From: Cryptomeria japonica
Taxonomy: Eukaryota > Streptophyta > Pinopsida > Cupressales > Cupressaceae
Assembly: GCF_030272615.1 (NCBI RefSeq)
Contig: NC_081412.1
Span: 20,623,932-20,687,931 of the forward strand
Length of the DNA: 64,000 nt
Direction: 5' to 3'
Shown here piece by piece: positions 56,462 to 64,000 of the stretch (within the stretch, counting starts at the first letter, position 1; every line of letters begins with the position of its first letter). The position numbers and the translations under genes are program-made. Under the pieces are notes generated by a model. That model was not told the origin of the DNA, ran no database searches, and was given only the letters and a program-made list of their open reading frames with translations.

Positions 56462-58099
56462 GCTGTTGAGTTCTATAGTGTATCCTGCTTTATGGTCCCC
56501 AGGGGGAAGATCATATCATATGCCAAGATAGTCAATAAAAGCTTCATCATTTTGGAATGTGTCGAATTGTGTAGGTCCTTCATGATCCCAGTCAATGAGT
56601 TGGTGGTGAACAAGGGGAAGGCCTTTAATGTCTTTGAAGTTAGCGGGGCTAAGAGTGAAGATGCAGTTATATTCAGGTATGTCAAGGTAATTATCGAGGT
56701 CATCGATGGCACTCTCCTCATCAGTCTCGATCACGAATGAATCCAAATTATCATCACTAGTAGCGCATTCTGGAAATGGGGTTCTCATCCTATGTGATTT
56801 CAACCTAGAACCTTGAGACAAGGACTGTGTGGAATCCTCTTGGGTTGTTTCTTGACCAACTTTGAATCTTTTATAAAATTCCTCTTCTTCTGTGGGTTCA
56901 TCTAGCTCTCTGAATGTCTCGGTGAGCTTGTAGTCACTGGAAGATTTGTTTGAACCCCATTCCCATTCGTTGGAGTCTGTGGAATAGCGATCCTCTTGTT
57001 GAATTTTGGCAGCTTTGATTTGTAAGGCTTCTTCTGTCCTTTGCGTGTGGACCTTTGAAGTCAGGAAACCAAGTCCTTTCGAGCGTTCCTTTTTGAAAGT
57101 CAATTCAGGTTGTAAAGGTTCAATGATGCCTTCCTTCCATAACCCAAGAGGGCTTTTTCCATCATACCCGAATTTTTGTAGAATCTTGAAGCCTTTGCCA
57201 TATTTCTCACATGGTAGACTGATGTGATCTTGTGTGTCATCTTCAATGTCTTTGTAAAGCATTTTGTATAAATCTTCCTCTTCCAGTTCGCCCCATCTTT
57301 GAAAGGTAGTAGGGTCCCATTTGAGTATCATGATGGATACTTTCTTGTTAGGATGTGGTCTTCCATATTCTTTTGGGGAACTCATGACTTGTCGTAAGTA
57401 CATGGTCTGATTTAAAGTGTATTCCCCCATGCCCTTGTCCTGAAACTTGCTTTTAAGCTCGCCTTGTTTTGATGTCGAAGGTTTTAATGACTCAGGATCA
57501 ATGTATGCCAAGTAAGGAACAGCTTCACGATTACTGGGAATGATGGTCTCAGTTTTTGATTTAAGATTATTGCAGTATATGAACGGATTAGGATCGTCGT
57601 TAACTATTACCTCCACTCCATTGTGAGGAAACTTAATGCATTGGTGATATGTCGATGGGACTACCCTCATTTCATGAATCCAAGGACATCCTAGCAATAT
57701 ATTATAAGTGAGATCTAGATCCAAGACTTGACAAACCACATCCTTTGTAACTGGCCCAACTCTGAGAGGCAAGGTGACTGTGCCCTTGGACGAACATTCT
57801 TCATCATCATATGCCTTGATGGTGATTTGATTTGTAGAATTCATAGCTTTATCAGAATATCCCAATTGTTTAATTGTGCTCAATGTACAAATGTTTAGAC
57901 TGGCTCCTCCATCTATCAAGACTTGCTTTATTCGATGTTTGTGCATGAAGGATTCAACATGTAGTGGTGCATTATGTGGCTGACTTACAGAGGCGTCATT
58001 GGCTTCTGTGAACGTAAGGGAATGTGGAATGGAAAGGTATCCCACCATGGCTTGAAACTGGTCCACGTTCAGATCAGTAGGAACGGCAGTGTCTCTCAA
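56462..58099 (-). pseudogene. pol: Element D protease and G-patch-like region
   Basis: Open for 527 codons (58099-56516). Protease core VLIDGGASLNICTLS, then YNILLGCPWI. A G-patch-like segment follows about 240 residues later (YGKGFKILQKFGYDG, KGLGF). The C-terminal stretch is acidic (SDDNLDSFVIETDEESAIDD). One stop (TGA near 56515) precedes the RT. Element A has the same order with a frameshift after its G-patch. Confidence 0.85.
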
Positions 58100-60481
58100 G
58101 ATTTTGTCAAGAACAGCTTTGTGAGCGGGGGATATGCGTAATAGCTCAAGTATGGAGATGAGCGTGGGTGTCTTCCCTAACTGTTCTACAAGGTCATACT
58201 CAGGTTTGGTTGATGAAGAAGTGGTGTTTTTAGTTGAAGTACCTGGAAAAGTAATTTTACCTCAGCGGGTTGTGACATTACATTCAGAGGTAGGTTCCAA
58301 AGAAGATCCAACACCTTTTAGAACAATCTTGGGTCTCAGGGTAGAATTCTCAGGGTTTTTGTCCTTGATGATAATGGTAGAGACGTAATTGTCCATCGAG
58401 ATGTGATTGATGGTTGAATCATAGTTGTAGGATGCTCTGGTATAATTAGTTTGATCCTCTGTGGCTTTAGCTTTTCCCTTGTCATGTTTTGGAAATGGTT
58501 CCTTAAACATCTCATGTTCTTGATTGGATGAGTGTCCCTCAACCTCAATGTCACCTCTATTAATGAGATATTGTATGATGTTCTTCAATTGATGACAATT
58601 TCCTATCTTATGACCCTTGCTCTTATGAAACTCATAATACTCATCATCATTCCACCAATTTGGTTTAACCTTTGGTTCATATGGAGGAAAATCTGGAACT
58701 GTGATTACCTTGTTTGCCACTAGTTTTTTTAAGACTGATTCAAGTGGTTCTCCCAATGGAGTGTACTTCCTTTGTGATCTAGAAGTTGTTTGAGTATTCA
58801 CTTGATTGTTTGTAGAACTTGATCCCGAAAAGATGAGTTTGGGTCGCACCGTGTTGGCATCAACAACACCATCACTGACCATGTTCTTGTTTTTATTCCA
58901 AAATCTTGGCTTGTCTTTTCCCTTAAAGTCATCTTTATTTTCCTTGAATATCTTAATGACTCCTTGTTCAATTAGGACCTTTTCTGTCGCTAAGCCTTTT
59001 TCAATGACATCCTTGAAGGTGGACAAAAAAGCTTTCCTTAAATCATAACCAATGTCTTTGTTAACGTTTTGGGTGAACATTTCTACCATTTGTTTTTGTG
59101 GAATTTCACAAGAGCATCAGCTGGCTAGATTTCTCCATCTTTGTAAAAATGATGCAAAAGACTCTCCCTCTTTTTGCTTGGTGTTGCATAAAGTAGTGAC
59201 TGATATGTCTCTCTCTATGTTGTAGGAGAAATGTTGGATAAATGCCTCTGCTAAGTCACCCCATGACTTAATGCTAGGTGGAAGTTGGGAGAACCATTCC
59301 ATAGCTTGATCACCTAGGCTTTGTGGGAATAATCTCATCAAATATGTCTCTTCTGCTACTACCTCAATGCAAGCTGTGAAAAACTATCTTATGTGTGCCT
59401 TAGGATCCCCTTTTCCTCTATACTTATCAAATTTAGGCATCACAAAGTGTGTAGGAAATGGAGGCATTGGAATGCTCTTGTCAAATGGATAAGGACATTT
59501 GTCTCTCATTGTATATGTTGGCTTTGGTGTATTTATGTCCTCCATTTTCTTTTGTAAGTCCCTGATTTGTTGCTCCAAATTGCTCTTGGGTGGAGATTGA
59601 CTTATTGGACCATACCCTATGCTTCAGGCACCAATTGGAGGGGGAGAATGTTGCATATATGGATGATATTGATCATACACATGTTCATATGGAGGAGGTC
59701 TATAATGATGATGCGCATATGGACCACTTGGTATAGATTCATGTTGAGGAACACCATATCTATTTTGTGCATGTATACCATACTCTACAGGCATGTCATG
59801 TTCTAATGTGTTGTCCCCAAATTTGACACGGGGTTTCCTTGTGTCCAAATTTTGAGCATGCCTTTGAATATCCAATTGCTTTGGTGGTTGATCCTTAGCA
59901 TTGATATGTGATTGAGCATATCTTTCTGCATAAGACTTCCATAATGGTCTGCGAAGGTGAGTATCATATGCTTGACCATGTGTGTATGGGACCTCTAGTT
60001 TTTACAACAAAGACGATGGTGATTCAGGTACCATATAGGGTCTTCTATTTCCTCCACTACTAGGTCTCCTCTGATCTATGTTGGAGTGAGTTTGTCACAA
60101 AGGTCGATTTTCCATTATTTGAGACATGTCAAAATCATGAGGTATTTTGGCTCCACTTTGTGCCATCATTTGTAAGAAGTATTGTTTATCCCTCTTCATT
60201 ATTTCCTCAACCAATCGATTGAAATGGGGATTCATAATGGATTCTTCCACATCTACTGAATGTACAGAAAAGTTGTCCATATTGTCATTGTGTGTATCAT
60301 TGTTGTTTGTAGTGTCCCTGTTCTCAACATTTGGAATGTTTCTATAGACATCCATGTCAGGTAATGTGGTATGATCAGTATTGAAAAAGACATCATTGTC
60401 ATACTCATAAACACTCATGTTTGCGAACTCTTGAGCCTCTTTAGTTTCTCTCCTAGATTTTTGAAGACGGGTTTCAACCAT
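58100..60481 (-). pseudogene. gag: Element D gag (Tat-type), several stops
   Basis: Starts MVETRLQKSRRETKEAQEFA at 60481. Acidic/Asn-rich N-terminus, a His/Pro/Tyr-rich middle (HHHYRPPPYEHVYDQYHPY), then the capsid-like core: YRGKGDPKAHIR, LGDQAMEWFSQLPPSIKSWG, FLQRWRNLA. The zinc-knuckle-like motif reads YEFHKSKGHKIGNC, with Tyr where A has the first Cys. Stops lie at about 60092, 59621, 59381, 59114 and 58259. All segments share one frame with pol. Confidence 0.85.
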
Positions 60482-60970
60482 GAACTAGGTATTGACCCAG
60501 ATGTGTGAGACTAGATGAAAATGGAAAAAGTATGGAAGATCAAGAGTTGGATGGAATGTAAATGAATCTGAGGTGTACTTGCAATGTCCAAAGTGTAAGA
60601 CCAAGTATGTATGTAGTAGAGTAGGTGTGACTTCCAAAGAGAGGATAGTTTCTCTTGATGAGGTAAGTTGACCTTGACTCTAAGTAAGACCAAATGAGAC
60701 CCAAAGGTAAGAGACCTTGATGAGGGACCACTTAGCAAAGTGTTGTTGTATGTAGTATGTTGACAAAGTATGATGAGGACAAGCAAGTGACCTTTTAACT
60801 CAAGTTTAGATAAATGTGAATGTAATGTAAGGTGTAAAGCAATACTGGACTTTGTGAGACCCAAAGACGGGTTGAATGCTAAATGAAACCTTGGAGAAAT
60901 GACCTAGGAAGCTCAAGAATTCCGAAACTGACTGTGTTTGTTTGCTAGACTGTAAAAGTTTTTCAATTCT

Positions 60971-61258
60971 GAACGCAGACATGCCTGTATACTTCATAGA
61001 CGTGGTTTTCTGACACGGACATGGTTCTATTCAACACAGACGCGCTTCTGATAATTTTGCAAAATGCACTGTTGATTCTGGAAACATAGACATGTTTCTG
61101 CCCTTCACAGATGCGGTTATACCACACAAATGTGTTTCTGAGATCTTTGCAAAATGCATTGTTGATTCTGGAAACATAGATGCGTTTTTGCCCTTCACAA
61201 ACGTGGTTATACCACACAGATGCTACTATGTTAGACACAAATGCGTTTCTACAAAATT
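60971..61258 (-). repeat. GCGTCTGTGT motif array, leader block 2
   Basis: About ten copies, written on the + strand as ACACAGACGCGCTTCTG, ACAGATGCGGTT, ACAAATGCGTTTCT and similar. In gag-pol sense the core is CGCGTCTGTGT, the same as the sense strand of the PMD intron. Confidence 0.7.
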
Positions 61259-62444
61259 TGTGCAATTTTTTCCAATCTATGAAGTTGTTTTGTTGTGACC
61301 AAATCTGACTGTTTGACTATTTTTCATGACAAGAGGACACAGTGTTGATGAAGACCCAATGTTTGCAAGTGTCTAGACTTAAAATGAATCCAAGAAAAGT
61401 GTGTTGTTTGATGTAAAAATGTTTTGCATACACTTAAAGACACAAAAGACACAATGTTTTGAATGTTTAAAATAAGTCAAGCACAATTCTTATGGCTGGC
61501 CAAGACAATAGTTGTTGATCCCACATGGGGTTTTACCCCCGAGGCTACGCTATTCAAAGCGGATACTTAGATGCTTGACCTCACTGGCTCCACCCTCGGC
61601 ACTCACTTCTCAGGTTAGCCAAGCATCAATCCCCACGAAAACTCCCTGTGGAAAACTTTGTATCTCTACTAAGAACCGTATGTGTGTGGGCCGCTACCAA
61701 AGGTCTGACCTCCTGCCCCAACAACTAGAAGGATTTGGGCTTCTAAAACAAAAAGGTGCTAGTAAGTGCATCCGCTCGTGTGGCCATACATGCGGCACTT
61801 TCACCTCTGTAAATACAGAAGGCTCCCAGTCGGTAAGGGTTATGCCCTACAACTGATTTAATAAATTTGATCAAACAGGTTTATGGGGAGACATAGTGTC
61901 GGTATGAACTAATCAGCACATGTTATTCATAGTTTTCACCATGAATACAGTTATTTATAGTGGTTTGGAAGAGGTGGGTTTTCCTCGCTACCACTTGGGT
62001 CATTCTCTTCTCACTAGTAGTCCTAATGACCACACGGGAAGATAGGCCCTCTAAAGATTAAACAAAAAGAGCCTATTGCTCAAGACACAAAAGACAATGA
62101 TTCAATTTTAGTGCACCAATTGAAGTGTTTGCTAGTCTATGAAAACAAGGCACACAACAAAAATCCAAAAACCCCTGCCAAGGACCTGCAACAAAGAGTT
62201 GTTAGTAGTTTGGATTGTTTCAAATCATCACCCCTTCCTGCAAGCACACAAGTTAGGTAAATTTTTAAACCCAAAAGACTTTGTGAAAATAGGGGCCTTC
62301 AACCAAATGATTTTGCTTTCAAGACAAGCTGCACCAATTTCGTTAGCTAGATCTGAGAATGTTAGCTCAAAATAAACTAGATCTGAAACCCTAAATGCAA
62401 AATCCAAAACCAAATCAAGAAACCCAAAAATTTGAAACCAATAA

Positions 62445-62700
62445 ACACAGACGCGATTACCCTCAACACAGACGCAACTTCCTGACGCAGACGCGATTCT
62501 GTGCGACACAGAAGCGGCTCCAAATGTAGATGCGACTTCTAGACACAGATGCGGTTTCTGAATCCTGCAAAATAAAATACTGCTGGTAAGATAGACGTGA
62601 TTCCAGATGTCGCAGACGTGATTCGGGAACCCAGATGTGATCTGAAAGGTCACAGACGTGGTAAAAAGCCAAAAATGCGATCCGAAAGTACACAAACGCA
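62445..62700 (-). repeat. GCGTCTGTGT motif array, leader block 1
   Basis: About twelve copies near the 5' LTR (+ strand: ACACAGACGCGATT, ACGCAGACGCGATTCTG, ACACAGATGCGGTTTCTG, CACAGACGTGG), mostly at 18-24 base intervals. Confidence 0.75.
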
Positions 62701-62790
62701 AAAATATCAAAATGCTGCCAAAAAATGTCAAATCTGCAACTTCAAAACACAAAATCTACAACAAAGATGTTAGATGCAAAAGGGACAAGA

Positions 62791-62808
62791 GTCCCACCGG
62801 GCATGCCA
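62791..62808 (-). other. Primer-binding site of element D
   Basis: TGGCATGCCCGGTGGGAC lies three bases inside the 5' LTR on the minus strand. It is similar to TGGCACGCCCAGTGGGAC-type sites of other Tat elements. It differs from the sites of A and F. Confidence 0.75.
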
Positions 62809-62811
62809 AAA

Positions 62812-63551
62812 TGTATATGGTGAAAATGGATAACAACAATAATTATATTGAAAGCCTAAATGAATTCAACCACAAAACCCTAGCCTAACAACAACAAAGA
62901 TCCACCATAACATATGAAGATTACCTAAGACAATGCAAATCAAATGAAATCACAAAGATTATACCATCACATGTCCAATAGGTTTTGGATGTCCATTCTT
63001 CCTATCTCCATTGATCTTGTTTGATGTATTTGCTCTCAGATTTTATGTGCACAAGAGCTCAACAAAGAATGGAATGTGGTTGCAAGTAGGATCGTAGTGT
63101 AGTCAAGTCATTAAGATGATTGATTAGGGTTGATAATGAAGGAAGCATCTCCTTAAATAGAAGACACAATATGAAATGGAGGGATAAGATTGAGAGGTGT
63201 AAAGGAGGTCGGCTATGATTAGAGGGTAGGTAAATGAAATAATAAAATAATAGGAGGGGTAGGTAGTGTATGAATTAAGGGATGAATGACATGTGTCATG
63301 GGTAGAAAAGGTTAATGAATTAATTAAATAAATAAAGATTTATTTAATTAATAGAAGAAGTGGGATCAATTAAATAAATAAGATATTTATTTAATTTAGG
63401 AAAAGGATAATTTAAATAAATAAATGTATTTATTTAAATGAGAAATAAGGCTAGAAGAGGATAAATGAATTAATTAAATAAATAAATATTTATTTAATTA
63501 ATAGAAGAATTAAGTTTAGATAATTAGACTAGACAATTTTGGGTGTCTACA
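62812..63551 (-). repeat. 5' LTR of element D
   Basis: 740 bp, partner of 49290-50035, same termini, with the AT-only palindromes at about 63316-63505. Confidence 0.95.
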
Positions 63552-63556
63552 GTTGT

Positions 63557-63671
63557 AATAGGTTATGAGTTATTTATTTTTTGAGGTCTTTTCTTGTAGA
63601 AGAATGTTTGTAAGAGAGTAAGTGTTAGATGTGTTTAGTCTATGCATCCTTGCATAGTTTCAAGTGTAACC
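63557..63671 (+). other. Element G leader resumed
   Basis: Short AT-rich untranslated stretch after the target duplication, leading to the gag ATG. Confidence 0.5.
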
Positions 63672-63911
63672 ATGTCTTCTTAGCTATCGCAATCATATAG
63701 TAGAAGAAATTTCAGCACCAAGCGGTATAGAGCCAAAAAATTTGGTGGCATTTATGGTTACCCAAATCCTATCCAGCCTGAGATCAGAAAAGGACTACCC
63801 AAATTTAGTGGTAAGAAAAATAAATTAGCTGAAAAAGTATCTACAGAGATTTAGTAATTTGATGGATGATTATGAAGTGGACCATGAGGATTTTATCATA
63901 AGGTTATTTTT
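63672..63911 (+). pseudogene. gag: Element G gag, N-terminal fragment
   Basis: ATG 63672 opens MSS, then a stop and LSQSYSRRNFSTKRYRAKKF, GIYGYPNPIQPEIRKGLPKF and, after a frame change near 63850, FSNLMDDYEVDHEDFIIRLF. The YGYP-x-PI-x-x-E-[IV]-RK-x-LPKF and MDDYEV-x-HED pattern is that of plant Ty3/gypsy gag N-terminal domains. It is cut by a repeat at about 63912. It differs from the gags of A, D, F, B and C. Confidence 0.65.
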
Positions 63912-64000
63912 TGTAACAACAATGAGAGAAAATTGAGAGAGGGGTGAATCAATTTTCTATCGGAACTACAAACTCAATCATAAATAAACTACAACAACAA
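63912..64000 (+). mobile_element. Start of a third copy of the GGGGTGAATCAA repeat family
   Basis: It starts TGTAACAACAATGAG and carries GAGAGAGGGGTGAATCAA, as in the repeats at 1510 and 12046. It is cut by the window end, so its target duplication cannot be checked. Confidence 0.5.

Larger units (their letters stand above)
60482..62790 (-). other. Leader of element D
   Basis: About 2.3 kb between primer site and gag. It contains two motif blocks (62445-62700 and 60971-61258) separated by a GC-richer, structured stretch (61500-61860) that reads TAACCCTTACCGACTGGGAG in gag-pol sense and resembles the hairpin region of A's leader (4600-4630). ORFs in it have no domain. Confidence 0.6.
49290..63551 (-). 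mobile_element. Element D: complete Tat-lineage Ty3/gypsy retrotransposon, 14.3 kb
   Basis: LTRs at 62812-63551 (5') and 49290-50035 (3'), with a perfect 5-bp target duplication GTTGT (49285-49289 and 63552-63556). In element orientation: primer site, leader of about 2.3 kb, a single gag-pol frame (60481-52955), an antisense PMD gene (50381-51606) and a purine tract. The LTR copies show about 14 differences over some 740 bp by eye, so D is young compared with A. It lies in the leader of element G. Confidence 0.95.

Noticed and set aside
62228-62752. 174-codon minus-strand ORF in D's leader
   Set aside because: Composition is driven by the motif array; it precedes gag in an untranslated leader and has no domain.

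Overview
This is a gene-poor, AT-rich plant nuclear window built almost entirely of nested LTR retrotransposons. Plant origin is shown by Tat-lineage Ty3/gypsy pol with a second (archaeal-type) RNase H, by chromoviruses carrying a C-terminal chromodomain, by initiator-Met-tRNA primer sites and by two plant-mobile-domain (PMD) genes. The very large Tat elements and the deep nesting suggest a large-genome seed plant. A conifer or other gymnosperm is plausible but not proven. I see no rRNA, tRNA, CRISPR or ordinary single-copy host gene.

Layout. Element A (1-35876, + strand, 5' LTR cut by the window start) is an old Tat element. Its gag-pol runs 6163-15314 and its 3' LTR is 34800-35876. Five younger insertions split it: a solo LTR at 1510-2568 (target duplication CTTTC), a reversed chromovirus solo LTR at 2722-4331 (ATGGG), a repeat at 12046-13705 inside the second RNase H, a full chromovirus B at 15704-23598, and a gag-only element F at 28027-34219 (GCAAC). 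Past A lie a decayed copia-type gag (about 36.9-37.6 kb), a probable LTR with a decayed primer site (37606-38548), and chromovirus C (about 38.7-46.5 kb). From 46.5 kb to the end is another large element, G, of which an LTR, primer sites and the gag start (63672-63911) are visible. G is split by a complete Tat element D on the minus strand (49290-63551, target duplication GTTGT). A last repeat begins near 63912.

How the parts work together. A and D share one plan: LTR, primer site, long leader, one gag-protease-RT-RNaseH-RNaseH-integrase frame, then an antisense gene of the PMD family between pol and the 3' LTR. In both elements that antisense gene has a TATA-like box 91-99 nt before its ATG, a short first exon ending at an equivalent position, a phase-0 intron, and a PMD second exon. 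In each element the intron and the gag-pol leader carry arrays of the same short degenerate motif, in the same sense relative to each transcript. The motif itself differs: core GCGTCTGTGT in D, TCGCAATTG in A. This paired-array plus antisense-PMD layout is the most interesting structure here. F shares A's primer site and carries A-like motif sequence at its LTR start, so an A-like Tat element may mobilise it.

Nearly all coding regions are decayed. D keeps a 2509-codon gag-pol frame with about sixteen stops and no frameshift. The F gag (555 codons) is open.
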